DNA from: an uncultured Clostridium sp.
Lineage (GTDB): Bacteria > Bacillota > Clostridia > Lachnospirales > Lachnospiraceae
DNA length: 64,000 nt
Direction of reading: 5' to 3'
Assembly: GCA_946498245.1 (NCBI GenBank)
Contig: CAMMNN010000011.1
Coordinates: 22,638 to 86,637, forward strand
A model generated the notes under the pieces. It did no database searches and was not told the DNA's origin. It saw only the letters and a program-made list of their open reading frames with translations. The translations under genes were made by a program, and so were the position numbers. Positions 52,071 through 61,561 of the stretch are shown here, piece after piece. The first letter of the stretch is position 1. Each line of letters begins with the position of its first letter.

Positions 52071-52421
52071 TTGCTGTGGGATAGGATAAAGGAAATGGCA
52101 GCGGCTATTTTAAGCCTTCCCTGCCTTTTCCGCCTTTTTACAGGGCTGTACTGTCCGGGCTGCGGAGGAACCCGGGCTGTGCTGGCGCTCCTTTCCGGAA
52201 ATATCCGGAAAAGCTTTTTCTACCACCCTTTTGTACCGTATATGGCAGCGGCGGCAGCCGTAGAAGGGGTTCTCTGGCTGGCCGGACGTATCTTTGGAAA
52301 ACCTGTAAAGGGATTTGAAAAGAGGTACCGGCTGTGGACGGTGGGAGCCCTTTTGGTGGTTCTGGCCAACTGGATTTTTAAAAACTATATGTTAATAGTA
52401 AAGGGGACGGCGCTGATGTAA
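52071..52421 (+). CDS. DUF2752 membrane protein
   Basis: 116 residues from TTG 52071 (GAAGGA close upstream; ATG 52095 is an alternative). Two to three membrane helices. The YCPGCGGTRAVLALLSGNI motif with a later HPF is the hallmark of DUF2752, a family of unknown function often near cell-envelope or CD225/DUF4190 genes. The CxxCG pair could bind a metal or haem, which is not shown. A DUF4190 gene faces it. Confidence 0.75.
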   Translation: MLWDRIKEMAAAILSLPCLFRLFTGLYCPGCGGTRAVLALLSGNIRKSFFYHPFVPYMAAAAAVEGVLWLAGRIFGKPVKGFEKRYRLWTVGALLVVLANWIFKNYMLIVKGTALM

Positions 52422-52437
52422 AACGCTGTCCCCTTTT
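52401..52437. terminator. Intrinsic terminator overlapping the end of the DUF2752 gene
   Basis: AAGGGGAC(g)GCG with CGC(t)GTCCCCTT, followed by TTG; A-run on the other side suits the convergent gene as well. Confidence 0.75.
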
Positions 52438-52460
52438 GTGATGGTGTTGATTTTATGATT

Positions 52461-52976
52461 TTAATTCAAGGCCTCATACTGTTCCAGCACAGCATTAAAA
52501 ATAGAGGCGTACTCCGGATCTCTCATTAAGGAAAGTACCAGAATATAGTAGGCAAAAAGCAAAAGGCTTAAAACGATGCCGACTCCTGAAAGGACAAGGC
52601 CTGCGATGGCAAAGCCGGAAAATGGCTGGCCCTTTTTAGACAGAATGGCCAGAACAATCCCCAGGATTCCCAGAACGATTCCCAGGGGGGAAGCGCAGCA
52701 GGTGACAATGGAAAAAATACCTACCACCATGGAAGTGACGGCCAGAGGGTTGGATTCCCTTCTGGGCGGCTGGCTGCCCGGGCCAGGATACCCCTGCTGG
52801 TAGCCGTATCCCTGATAGGAACGGTTGTAATCCGGCATATTATAGTAGGAATTGGAGTTAGGGCTCTGCTGCCATTGATTCTGATCTCCGCCTCCCTGTC
52901 CCTGATGCTCCGGATTCCCTCCCTCCGTATTGGGGGTGGGATCCGTATAAGAATTGTCTTGATTATAATCTGACAT
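52461..52976 (-). CDS. DUF4190 membrane protein with disordered N-terminus
   Basis: 171 residues from ATG 52976, GGGAGG 6 bases upstream; longer frames to 53180 overlap the divergent tex gene. About 70 residues rich in Q/N/G/Y/P precede two membrane helices (MVVGIFSIVTCCASPLGIV LGI-type and GFAIAGLVLSGVGIVLSLLL), the DUF4190 layout. A short C-terminal helix follows. Family function is unknown; similar small proteins are abundant in Lachnospiraceae. Confidence 0.75.
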   Translation of the reverse strand: MSDYNQDNSYTDPTPNTEGGNPEHQGQGGGDQNQWQQSPNSNSYYNMPDYNRSYQGYGYQQGYPGPGSQPPRRESNPLAVTSMVVGIFSIVTCCASPLGIVLGILGIVLAILSKKGQPFSGFAIAGLVLSGVGIVLSLLLFAYYILVLSLMRDPEYASIFNAVLEQYEALN

Positions 52977-53132
52977 ATAAATCCTCCCTTCAATCAAGTG
53001 AATTACAAGGTATTGTAACACGAAAAACCCGCCGTGTCTATAATGGGCCGAGGGACTTATGGCTTGCATAAGCCGCGGGGATGAATTATAATAAGCTAGT
53101 GTCAGACAGAAAACTAGAAAAAGGAACAAAAT

Positions 53133-55274
53133 ATGGATATTATTAAAGCATTGCAGGACGAACTGAAAATCGGCCGCCATCAGGTTGAGGCGGCGGTGAA
53201 GCTGATTGATGAGGGAAATACGATCCCTTTTATTGCCCGGTACCGGAAAGAGGCCACGGGCTCCTTAAATGATGAAGTGCTGCGGACTCTGGATGAGCGG
53301 CTGCGGTACCTGCGGGGATTGGAAGAGAAAAAGGAACAGGTTCTTTCTTCCATCCGGGAGCAGGAAAAGCTGACGCCGGAACTGGAAAAGCAGATTTTGG
53401 AAGCGGCTACTTTAGTGGCGGTGGAAGATCTGTACCGTCCTTACCGGCCGAAACGTCGTACCAGGGCTACTGTTGCCAAAGAAAAGGGGCTGGAGCCTCT
53501 GGCAAATACCATTGCCCTTCAGATGGCAAAGGAGCCTTTGGAAAATTTGGCCCAGCCTTATATTTCAGAAGAAAAAGGCGTAAAAACGGCGGCGGAAGCC
53601 ATTGAGGGGGCCAAGGATATTCTGGCGGAAGGGATTTCTGACAATGCCGAATACCGCACATATATCCGGAAAATCACCGCAGAACAGGGAAGCATTGTTT
53701 CCGCTGCTAAGGACGAAACGGCCCAGTCGGTTTATGAAATGTATTATAACCATGAGGAGCCTGTAAAAAAGGCGGCGGGCCACAGGATACTGGCTTTAAA
53801 CCGGGGGGAGAAGGAAAAATTCCTGACAGTAAAGATTATAGCTCCCAAAGAGCAGATTATCCGGTATCTGGAAAAGAAAGTGATTATCCGGGACAATCCC
53901 TATACCACCCAGGCTTTAAAAGAAACTGTAGAGGACAGTTACGACCGCCTTATTGCCCCGGCTATTGAGCGGGAAATCCGGGGAAGCCTTACGGAAAAGG
54001 CGGAAGATGGGGCTATTAAGGTGTTTGGAAAGAACCTGGAACAGCTTTTGATGCAGCCTCCCATTGAGGGAAGAGTGGTTTTGGGCTGGGATCCGGCTTT
54101 CCGTACAGGCTGTAAGCTGGCGGTAGTAGACGGAACCGGGAAGGTTCTGGACACCGTTGTGATTTATCCTACTGCCCCCCAGAATAAGGTGGAGGAATCT
54201 AAGAAGGTTTTAAAGAACCTCATTAAGAAATACCATATTTCCCTGATTTCTTTAGGAAACGGAACGGCTTCCAGGGAATCGGAGCAGATTATTGTGGATC
54301 TTTTAAAAGAAATTCCGGAACGGGTTCAGTACGTTATCGTCAGCGAAGCCGGAGCTTCCGTTTATTCCGCCAGCAAGCTGGCCACAGAGGAGTTCCCAAA
54401 ATTTGACGTGGGACAGAGAAGCGCCGTATCCATTGCCCGCCGCCTGCAGGATCCGCTGGCGGAACTGGTAAAAATCGATCCCAAATCCATTGGAGTAGGC
54501 CAGTACCAGCACGATATGAACCAGAAGCATCTGGGCGAAACCCTTCAGGGCGTAGTGGAAGACTGCGTTAATAAAGTAGGCGTGGATCTCAATACCGCCA
54601 GCGCTTCCCTGCTGGAATACATATCCGGCATCAGCAAGGGTCTGGCAAAAAGCATTGTGGCTTACCGGGAAGAAAACGGAGCATTTACCAACCGCCGCCA
54701 GCTTTTAAAGGTTCCCAAGCTGGGACCCAAGGCCTTTGAACAGTGCGCCGGTTTTATGCGGATTAAAGGCGGGGAAAATCCTCTGGACGGAACCTCTGTC
54801 CATCCCGAGAGCTATGAGGCGGCGGGAAAGCTTCTGGCCTGCCTTGGATACGATCTTGCAGGAATTTCCTCCGGAGGTTTACAGGGAATCCGGAAAAAAA
54901 TAACCAATGCCAAAAAACTTTCCCAGGAGCTGGGAGTAGGGGAGATCACCCTGATGGACATTGCAGGCGAGCTGGAAAAGCCGGCCCGGGATCCCAGAGA
55001 AGAGATGCCAAGGCCCATTTTGCGCACAGACGTCCTGGATATGAAAGACTTGACGCCGGGAATGATTTTAAAGGGAACGGTCCGCAATGTAATCGATTTC
55101 GGCGCTTTTGTAGATATTGGGGTTCACCAGGACGGCCTGGTGCATATTTCCCAGATGACGGATCGCTATATCAAGCATCCCCTGGAGGTAGTCAGCGTGG
55201 GAGATGTAGTGGAGGTAAAAGTCCTCTCAGTGGATTTAGGGAAAAAGAGAATCGCTTTGACCATGAAGCTGTGA
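53133..55274 (+). CDS. tex: Tex family RNA-binding transcription accessory protein
   Basis: 713 residues, close to the family norm. N-terminal helical domain (LIDEGNTIPFIARYRKEATG), YqgF-like domain (GWDPAFRTGCKLAVVDGTG), helix-hairpin-helix pair (LLEYISGISKGLAKSIV; LLKVPKLGPKAFEQCAGF) and C-terminal S1 domain (GMILKGTVRNVIDFGAFVDI). Bacterial relative of Spt6; influences transcription and RNA turnover. Confidence 0.95.
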   Translation: MDIIKALQDELKIGRHQVEAAVKLIDEGNTIPFIARYRKEATGSLNDEVLRTLDERLRYLRGLEEKKEQVLSSIREQEKLTPELEKQILEAATLVAVEDLYRPYRPKRRTRATVAKEKGLEPLANTIALQMAKEPLENLAQPYISEEKGVKTAAEAIEGAKDILAEGISDNAEYRTYIRKITAEQGSIVSAAKDETAQSVYEMYYNHEEPVKKAAGHRILALNRGEKEKFLTVKIIAPKEQIIRYLEKKVIIRDNPYTTQALKETVEDSYDRLIAPAIEREIRGSLTEKAEDGAIKVFGKNLEQLLMQPPIEGRVVLGWDPAFRTGCKLAVVDGTGKVLDTVVIYPTAPQNKVEESKKVLKNLIKKYHISLISLGNGTASRESEQIIVDLLKEIPERVQYVIVSEAGASVYSASKLATEEFPKFDVGQRSAVSIARRLQDPLAELVKIDPKSIGVGQYQHDMNQKHLGETLQGVVEDCVNKVGVDLNTASASLLEYISGISKGLAKSIVAYREENGAFTNRRQLLKVPKLGPKAFEQCAGFMRIKGGENPLDGTSVHPESYEAAGKLLACLGYDLAGISSGGLQGIRKKITNAKKLSQELGVGEITLMDIAGELEKPARDPREEMPRPILRTDVLDMKDLTPGMILKGTVRNVIDFGAFVDIGVHQDGLVHISQMTDRYIKHPLEVVSVGDVVEVKVLSVDLGKKRIALTMKL

Positions 55275-55294
55275 AAACAGAAGGGAGAAATTAA

Positions 55295-55867
55295 GTGGAA
55301 GAAGAAATGAAAGTCCGGACGGCGCCGGAAGAGGAAACAGGCGAAAAGACCCAGGAGGAGATCCCGTTGTTTTCCTTTTCTGTCCGCCTTGACGCCAAGG
55401 AACTGTGGAAATTTTCTATGTACCATTCCAACAGAGGCTTTTTGGGGATCTTTAACCTTTTATTTACCGTGGCTGCCATTTATCTGCTGATTACCCAATG
55501 GGCTTCCGTATCGGCAGCTTACCGCCTCCTGCTGGTAGTGTGCGCTCTGATGTTTACGGTCTGGCAGCCGGCCTCTCTCTATTTAAAGGCTATGCGGCAG
55601 GCCAAGTCGCCTATGGTGAAGGATCCTATGATCCTTTCCTTTGGGGAATCCGGCCTGACCATTGAGCAGAGGGGCGAAAAGGCGCAAGTTCCCTGGGAGG
55701 GGCTGTCTCTGGTGGCGGAGAGTAAAAGTCAGTTTATTATTTACCGGGATCGGATCCACGCCTTCCTTCTTCCCAAATCCGTTGTAGGAGGAAAGAAACA
55801 GGAGGAAAAGTTAAAAGAACTGGTACGGGAAAAAATGCCCCTGGGTTCAGGAAGAGGGAGAAAATGA
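55295..55867 (+). CDS. YcxB-like membrane protein
   Basis: 190 residues from GTG 55295 after AAGGGAG. FSFSVRLDAKELWKFSMYHS, two membrane helices (about 50-70 and 75-95) and a C-terminal YcxB-like domain (LSFGESGLTIEQRGEKAQVP WEG; FIIYRDRIHAFLLPKSV). Unknown function. Its stop overlaps the tsaE start (ATGA), so the two are co-translated. Confidence 0.75.
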   Translation: MEEEMKVRTAPEEETGEKTQEEIPLFSFSVRLDAKELWKFSMYHSNRGFLGIFNLLFTVAAIYLLITQWASVSAAYRLLLVVCALMFTVWQPASLYLKAMRQAKSPMVKDPMILSFGESGLTIEQRGEKAQVPWEGLSLVAESKSQFIIYRDRIHAFLLPKSVVGGKKQEEKLKELVREKMPLGSGRGRK

Positions 55868-56292
55868 TGATAAAAGAAACCTTTCAGCCGGAAGAAACCT
55901 ACCGTTTGGGAGAAGAATTGGGACAAAAGGCCCAGGCAGGCCAGGTCTATTGCCTGAACGGGGATTTGGGAGTGGGAAAAACCGTCTTTACCCAGGGCTT
56001 TGCCGCCGGATTGGGAATAAAGGAGCCGGTCAACAGCCCTACCTTTACGATTGTCCAGGAGTACGACGGAGGGCGGCTGCCTTTTTACCATTTTGACGTT
56101 TACCGGATTGGAGACGTAAGCGAAATGGACGAAATCGGCTATGAAGACTGCTTTTACGGAAACGGAGTCAGTTTAATCGAGTGGCCCGGACTGATTCAGG
56201 AGATCCTTCCGGAACATACTGTTTGGATTACTATAGAAAAGAATCTGGAAAAGGGCTTTGACTACCGGAAAATTACGCTGGAAAACCGGTGA
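55864..56292 (+). CDS. tsaE: tRNA t6A modification ATPase TsaE
   Basis: 142 residues. P-loop GDLGVGKT (33-40), switch-like NSPTFTIVQEY, HFDVYRIGD, and LIEWPG. Needed with TsaB, TsaC and TsaD to make t6A37 in ANN-decoding tRNAs. First of a tsaE-tsaB-rimI block. Confidence 0.95.
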   Translation: MMIKETFQPEETYRLGEELGQKAQAGQVYCLNGDLGVGKTVFTQGFAAGLGIKEPVNSPTFTIVQEYDGGRLPFYHFDVYRIGDVSEMDEIGYEDCFYGNGVSLIEWPGLIQEILPEHTVWITIEKNLEKGFDYRKITLENR

Positions 56293-56314
56293 GTCCGGCG
56301 CTTTGGAGGCAAAA

Positions 56315-57034
56315 ATGAAAATATTAGGAATTGAAAGTTCTTCCCTGGTGGCCAGTGTCGCTATCGTAACAGACGGCACTCTCACAGGGGAATATACCAT
56401 GAATAATAAAAAGACCCATTCCCAGACGCTGCTTCCGATGCTGGACGAGCTGGCAAGCCTTCTGGAGATGGATTTGTCGGAACTGGACGCCATTGCGGTA
56501 TCTGCAGGCCCTGGTTCTTTTACGGGCCTGAGAATCGGATCCGCCACAGCCAAGGGGCTGGGGCTGGCGCTGAAAAAGCCGCTGATCCACATTCCCACTG
56601 TGGACGCCATGGCATACGGCCTGTGGGGAGCCAAAGCTCTGGTCTGCCCCATTATGGACGCCAGAAGAAACCAGGTTTATACCGGCATTTACCGGACAGA
56701 AAAGAAGTTAGAAGCAGTAAAAACCCAATGTGCCGCAGACCTGGGAGATTTAATAGAAGAACTGAACCAATTGGGAGAAGACGTGATCTTTCTGGGAGAC
56801 GGAGTGCCGGTATATCGGGAAAGGATATGCCGGGACATGAAGACGCCGTTTGCCTTTGCCCCTGCTCATTTAAACCGGCAGCGGGCTGCCAGCGTGGCGG
56901 CCCTGGGGGCCTTGTATTTTGAAGAAGGGAAAATAGAGGACGCCGCCAGCCATGAGCCGGATTATCTGCGGAAGTCCCAGGCGGAGAGAGAACGGGAAGG
57001 AAAAGAGCTTTTGAAAGGGGATCATGCCCTATGA
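56315..57034 (+). CDS. tsaB: tRNA t6A modification scaffold TsaB
   Basis: 239 residues from ATG 56315 with GGAGG 6 bases upstream (a longer frame from 56258 overlaps tsaE without a site). ILGIESSSLVASVAIV opens the ASKHA fold; SAGPGSFTGLRIGSATAKGL is the TsaB signature; PIMDARRNQVYTGIY follows. Pairs with TsaD. Its end overlaps rimI by 4 bases. Confidence 0.95.
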   Translation: MKILGIESSSLVASVAIVTDGTLTGEYTMNNKKTHSQTLLPMLDELASLLEMDLSELDAIAVSAGPGSFTGLRIGSATAKGLGLALKKPLIHIPTVDAMAYGLWGAKALVCPIMDARRNQVYTGIYRTEKKLEAVKTQCAADLGDLIEELNQLGEDVIFLGDGVPVYRERICRDMKTPFAFAPAHLNRQRAASVAALGALYFEEGKIEDAASHEPDYLRKSQAEREREGKELLKGDHAL

Positions 57035-57465
57035 TACGCCGCATGGATGAAGAGGATCTTCTGGCTGCCGTAGCCATTGAAAACGCCTGTTTTCCCGACC
57101 CCTGGTCCGGCAGCGTTTTAGAGGAAGGCATAAAAAATCCCTGGAATTTCTTTTGGATTGCCATCGAAGGAGATGAGGCTGTAGGGTACGCCGCTCTCTG
57201 TATTGTGGCGGGAGAAGGGGAAATCCAGAGGATCTGCGTGACGCCCCAGGCCAGAAGAAGAGGAATCGGCGGGGAATTGATGGCTGCCATGGAAGAATTT
57301 GCCAGACAGCAAGGGGTTACGGCCCTGACATTAGAAGTGCGGGAAGGGAATGCTGCAGCCCGAAACCTTTATAAAACCTGGGGATTTGCCGACGAAGCCA
57401 TTCGCCGCGATTACTACCGGAATCCAAAGGAAAATGCCGTGATTATGTGGAACCGGAGGATATGA
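57031..57465 (+). CDS. rimI: Ribosomal protein alanine N-acetyltransferase RimI
   Basis: 144 residues, GNAT fold. IQRICVTPQARRRGIGGELM is the acetyl-CoA pyrophosphate loop; LEVREGNAAARNLYKTWGF and RRDYYRNPKENAVIM complete the RimI pattern. Acetylates an N-terminal residue of a ribosomal protein (S18 in E. coli). Coupled to tsaB by ATGA. Confidence 0.93.
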   Translation: MIRRMDEEDLLAAVAIENACFPDPWSGSVLEEGIKNPWNFFWIAIEGDEAVGYAALCIVAGEGEIQRICVTPQARRRGIGGELMAAMEEFARQQGVTALTLEVREGNAAARNLYKTWGFADEAIRRDYYRNPKENAVIMWNRRI

Positions 57466-57552
57466 AACATTTTCCACTCAAAATCGACAAAAAAGCGTAT
57501 ATAATGGAGAAGAATCAGGCAGTGCCGATTTTGGAGGAAAGGTGATTATGTT

Positions 57553-57798
57553 ATGAGAAAGTACACAAGGAACGGGCAGTTGGAGGCAGTAGTCTGCAAC
57601 TGCTGCGGAAAGAAACTGGTAGTAGAAAGCGGTATCGTAAGAGAAGGAGTTATTATGATAGACCACACATGGGACTTCTTTTCGGAAAAGGACGGAGAGA
57701 TTCACCATTTCGATCTCTGCGAAGCCTGCTACGACGACTGGATTAACCAATTCCGCATTGAAGCTGACGTAGAAGAGCAGACAGAGCTGCTCTCCTAA
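57553..57798 (+). CDS. Small cysteine-rich (zinc-ribbon-like) protein
   Basis: 81 residues with two CxxC pairs: VVCNCCGKKLV near the N-terminus and DLCEACYDDWINQF near the end. Acidic C-terminal tail. Likely zinc-binding; conserved-looking but without a named family I recognise. Sits alone between rimI and a terminator. Confidence 0.7.
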   Translation: MRKYTRNGQLEAVVCNCCGKKLVVESGIVREGVIMIDHTWDFFSEKDGEIHHFDLCEACYDDWINQFRIEADVEEQTELLS

Positions 57799-57822
57799 AA
57801 AGAAACAAATAACAGCAATACG

Positions 57823-57881
57823 AAAACAGCGGTTGCCTGAGGGGTTCCCGGGAGGGAAACAAAGGGCTGCCGCTGTTTTGT
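57823..57881 (+). terminator. Intrinsic terminator after the small zinc protein gene
   Basis: AAAACAGCGG (57823-57832) with CCGCTGTTTT (57870-57879), enclosing a GGTTCCC/GGGAGGG-like inner part, then GTG. Confidence 0.8.
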
Positions 57882-57933
57882 GTAGAGAAAAATCACTGCC
57901 GGCGCAGCCGCACCCCGGCGTACACTTTTTTTA

Positions 57934-57962
57934 TTGTCAACTTTTTGAGCCTGTGCTATAGT
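57934..57962 (+). promoter_or_regulatory. Promoter of the O-acetylation pair
   Basis: TTGTCA (57934-57939), 17-base spacer, extended -10 TGC TATAGT (57957-57962), about 40 bases ahead of ATG 58001. Confidence 0.75.
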
Positions 57963-58000
57963 AGTAGGCATAACCGAAAAAATAGAAAAGGTGGTATACC

Positions 58001-59386
58001 ATGCTCTTTAGCTCCCAAGTGTTTTTATGGTTTTTTCTGCCGTTGGTACTTTTGCTGTATTTTGTTCTGCCAGGGCTGAAGGTAAAAAATACGATTCTGC
58101 TGATATTCAGCTTATTTTTTTACGCATGGGGAGAGCCGCGCTATATCGTGCTGATGCTCTGCTCCATCTGCATGAACTACGTGTTTGGACTGGCTATTGA
58201 AAAAGCAGGGGAAAATAAAAAACTGCGGATATTTCTGCTGGTTCTGTGCTCTGCGGCCAATCTGTGTCTCCTGGGATATTTTAAATACTTTAATTTCTTC
58301 CTCCAGATTGCTAACCGGCTTTTGGGAGGAGAGGTGCTGGCATATAAAAATATTGCCCTTCCTATCGGGATTTCTTTCTATACCTTCCAGGCTATGTCCT
58401 ATGTGGTAGATGTATGGAGAGGGGAAAATAAGGCTCAAAAAAGTCTGTGGAATCTGGCCCTTTACATTTCCTTTTTCCCTCAGCTCATAGCCGGCCCCAT
58501 TGTAAAATATCACGATATTGAAGAGCAGCTCACCAGCCGTAAAACAGATCTTACGGGATTCTGTTTTGGAATCAAGCGTTTTTGTTATGGGCTTGGAAAA
58601 AAAGTAATCCTTTCTAATTCCATGGCTTTGGCTGTAGATCAGATCTACGGACTACCTCTTCAGCATGTGGGAACGGCTCTGGCGTGGTCCGGAGTAGGGC
58701 TGTACGCTTTGCAGATTTATTTTGATTTTTCCGGATACTCGGACATGGCCATTGGTCTGGGGCGTATGTTCGGTTTTCGTTTTATGGAAAACTTTAATTA
58801 CCCCTACCTGTCCAAATCGGTATCGGAATTTTGGCGGCGCTGGCATATCTCCCTTTCTACCTGGTTTCGGGAATATGTGTATATCCCATTAGGCGGAAAC
58901 CGGAAGGGAATGGCCAGAACCTGCGTAAATTTATTTATTGTATTCTGTCTTACGGGCCTGTGGCACGGCGCTTCCCTGAATTTTGTTTTATGGGGAATGT
59001 ATTACGGTGTTTTAATTGTGCTGGAACGCATTACGGGAAAAAAACCGGGGTGGCTGGGGACCATGTTTCTCGTCCTCATTGGCTGGCTCCTGTTCCGGGT
59101 GACCAGTTGCCGGGGGATTCTGATTCTGCTGAAAAATATGTTTCTTCCCTGTGCCGGCCTGTATCCGGTTCAGCAGTTTATTACCAGGAAAACCGTAGCT
59201 TTGGCCGCTGCCGGCATATTGCTGTGCGGACCGCTCCAGAGCTGGTTCCCGAAGCTGAAAACGTGGCTGTACGACGAAGAGCGCATCGGAATCCTGGACG
59301 TAGGGATTATGGCGGTTATTTTCCTGTATTCCATGATGCAGCTTGTCAGCAGTACCTATAATCCCTTTATTTATTTCCGGTTCTGA
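58001..59386 (+). CDS. MBOAT-family O-acyltransferase (AlgI/DltB-like)
   Basis: 461 residues, about 10-11 membrane helices. LPIGISFYTFQAMSYVVDV, FFPQLIAGPI, FSGYSDMAIGLGRMFG, SEFWRRWHISLSTWFREYVYIPLGG, and the catalytic-His motif LTGLWHGASLNFVLWG are all canonical. Moves acetyl groups across the membrane for O-acetylation of a surface polymer. Next gene is the usual partner. Confidence 0.92.
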   Translation: MLFSSQVFLWFFLPLVLLLYFVLPGLKVKNTILLIFSLFFYAWGEPRYIVLMLCSICMNYVFGLAIEKAGENKKLRIFLLVLCSAANLCLLGYFKYFNFFLQIANRLLGGEVLAYKNIALPIGISFYTFQAMSYVVDVWRGENKAQKSLWNLALYISFFPQLIAGPIVKYHDIEEQLTSRKTDLTGFCFGIKRFCYGLGKKVILSNSMALAVDQIYGLPLQHVGTALAWSGVGLYALQIYFDFSGYSDMAIGLGRMFGFRFMENFNYPYLSKSVSEFWRRWHISLSTWFREYVYIPLGGNRKGMARTCVNLFIVFCLTGLWHGASLNFVLWGMYYGVLIVLERITGKKPGWLGTMFLVLIGWLLFRVTSCRGILILLKNMFLPCAGLYPVQQFITRKTVALAAAGILLCGPLQSWFPKLKTWLYDEERIGILDVGIMAVIFLYSMMQLVSSTYNPFIYFRF

Positions 59387-59400
59387 TAAGGAGGAACTTC

Positions 59401-60507
59401 ATGAAAAAATGTATGCTTGTTCTGTTCATACTTTTTTTAGCTGTGCCAGGTGTCTGGATTACGGCAGAGGGGGTTACGGGAAGGGCTGAGACTTACAGCG
59501 ATGCGGAGCAGAGAATGTTGGAAACGTTCCCGGAAATCTCTATGGCAAACCTGGACGAATGCGGGGAACAGATTGAAAGCTATATTAACGATCATTCTCC
59601 TATGAGAGATAATCTGGTGGCTCTTAACGCCGGCATTGACTACCATCTGTTTCAGGCTACGGATACCCCTACCATTACTTTGGGAAAAGACGGCTGGCTG
59701 TTTTACGCAGGCCAGAACAGCACGGAGGATTACCGGGGGCTGGGCGGCCGAAGCGAAGAGTGGCATCAGCAGGTGGCGGAACTGATGAATACTGTGGATG
59801 CCAGACTCAGTGCCAGAGGGATTGAGTTTGTTGTCCTTTTGGCCCCCAATAAAGAGCGGATTTATGGGGAGTATATGCCCGACTATCTGACAGTAGTAAA
59901 TGAAAAGAACCGTTTGGATATTCTTGCGGAGTACCTGGAAAACTCTACGGACATTACTATTGTATACCCTAAAGAATGCTTTTCGGACAAGACTTACCAA
60001 TGGTATTATAAGACCGACACCCATTGGAACAATGCGGGAGGCTTCCTGGCGGGACAGGAGTTAATTGAAGCTTTGGGAGGAACGCCTGCAGATGTCAGCC
60101 AGGTGACCTTAAAATACAGCCCCAGAGGAACCGGGGATTTGGTAAGACTGGCCCACCTGCCTTCTGAGGAATTTGACGAAACGGAAGTAATCGTGGAGGA
60201 CTACCTTCCGGAAACTGTGCTGCGAATGAAGGAAGATACCAGTTATTATCCTTCTTTAAAATTTTACACCAGCGAGAACGCTCCGGATCCCCGGCATATC
60301 CTGATTTACCGGGATTCTTTTGCGGATGCTGTGGCTGCGACTATGAGCCGCTACTTTGCCCGGGTGGATACGTACTGGTGGAACTCCGGTGCAGAGGCCA
60401 AAATGGCGGAAGAAAATCCGGACGTAGTAGTTTACGAGATCCTGGAACGCTATATTGATGAACGGATTATAGATGATTTGACGAAACTGGCGGCGGTGTG
60501 GGAGTAA
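59401..60507 (+). CDS. AlgX/AlgJ-like (DHHW) acetyltransferase partner
   Basis: 368 residues with an N-terminal signal anchor (CMLVLFILFLAVPGVWITAEG) and an extracytoplasmic SGNH-like domain: LGKDGWLFY, VVLLAPNKERIYGEYMP, KTDTHWNNAGGFLAGQEL (Asp-x-His pair) and LIYRDSFADAVAATMSRYF (likely nucleophile Ser). AlgX/AlgJ proteins finish O-acetylation of a polysaccharide after MBOAT export of the acetyl group. It could act on the glycan of the operon at 14.5-27.4 kb. Confidence 0.88.
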   Translation: MKKCMLVLFILFLAVPGVWITAEGVTGRAETYSDAEQRMLETFPEISMANLDECGEQIESYINDHSPMRDNLVALNAGIDYHLFQATDTPTITLGKDGWLFYAGQNSTEDYRGLGGRSEEWHQQVAELMNTVDARLSARGIEFVVLLAPNKERIYGEYMPDYLTVVNEKNRLDILAEYLENSTDITIVYPKECFSDKTYQWYYKTDTHWNNAGGFLAGQELIEALGGTPADVSQVTLKYSPRGTGDLVRLAHLPSEEFDETEVIVEDYLPETVLRMKEDTSYYPSLKFYTSENAPDPRHILIYRDSFADAVAATMSRYFARVDTYWWNSGAEAKMAEENPDVVVYEILERYIDERIIDDLTKLAAVWE

Positions 60508-60560
60508 ATCAAGGCTCCGCCGGCCAAGCGGTTGCAATATGAAAGGAAGAATAGAAAAAT

Positions 60561-61481
60561 ATGTTGGATATTTGTTTGCTGGGAACCGGGGGAATGATGC
60601 CCCTTCCTTATAGATGGCTTACAGCTATGATGGCCCGGTGCGACGGCAGCAGCCTGCTGATTGACTGCGGAGAAGGAACTCAGGTGGCTTTAAAAGAAAA
60701 AGGATGGAGCCCAAAGCCCATAGACATTCTGTGCTTTACTCACTACCATGCGGATCATATCAGCGGACTTCCGGGCCTTCTGCTTACCATGGGAAATGCG
60801 GAGAGAACGGAACCCCTGACCCTCATAGGCCCCAGAGGGCTAGAGCGGGTAGTGGGGGCTCTGCGGGTCATTGCGCCGGAGCTTCCCTTTGAACTGCGAT
60901 TTATCGAACTGACAGAAAACCGCCAGGAATTAAAACTGGGTCCTTATATCATAGACGCTTACCGTGTAAACCATAATGTGGTTTGCTACGGCTACCGTAT
61001 TTCCATTCCGAGAAAAGGAAAGTTTGATGTGGAACGGGCAAAAGCCCAGGAGATCCCCCAGAAGTATTGGAAAAGACTGCAGATGGGAGAAACCATTGAC
61101 GCCGAAGATCGGATCCTGACGCCGGATATGGTTTTGGGCGAGGCCCGGAGAGGACTGAAGGTGGCATACTGTACGGACACCCGGCCAGTTCCCGTTATTG
61201 CGGAATACGCAAAGGATGCAGATCTTTTCATTTGCGAAGGAATGTACGGAGAGCGGGACAAAGCAGCAAAGGCCAGAGAGAACAAGCATATGACCTTTTA
61301 TGAAGCCGCGTCCCTGGCCCGGGAGGCTCTTCCCCGGCGGATGTGGCTGACTCACTACAGCCCCTCCCTCACCAGGCCGGAAGAATATATGGAAGATGTG
61401 AGAAAAATCTTCCCCAATGCCAGGGCCGCCAAGGACGGCTACACCATCTCCCTGGATTTTGATGGCGAAGAAATGTTGTAG
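60561..61481 (+). CDS. rnz: Ribonuclease Z-like metallo-beta-lactamase
   Basis: 306 residues. Metal site [15 protein letters not shown] (H61, H63, D65, H66), later ligands in [24 protein letters not shown] and LTHYSPSL. The exosite arm of tRNase Z is only partly recognisable, and the acceptor-side [20 protein letters not shown] start matches the group. Most likely 3' tRNA processing; a related MBL hydrolase is possible. Confidence 0.8.
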   Translation: MLDICLLGTGGMMPLPYRWLTAMMARCDGSSLLIDCGEGTQVALKEKGWSPKPIDILCFTHYHADHISGLPGLLLTMGNAERTEPLTLIGPRGLERVVGALRVIAPELPFELRFIELTENRQELKLGPYIIDAYRVNHNVVCYGYRISIPRKGKFDVERAKAQEIPQKYWKRLQMGETIDAEDRILTPDMVLGEARRGLKVAYCTDTRPVPVIAEYAKDADLFICEGMYGERDKAAKARENKHMTFYEAASLAREALPRRMWLTHYSPSLTRPEEYMEDVRKIFPNARAAKDGYTISLDFDGEEML

Positions 61482-61561
61482 AAAAGTGTGCGCTTCTGTC
61501 AGAGACAGGCAGAGTGTATTCAGAGGAATGTGAATGCAGGATAAAGAGAGGACGAGAAAAC

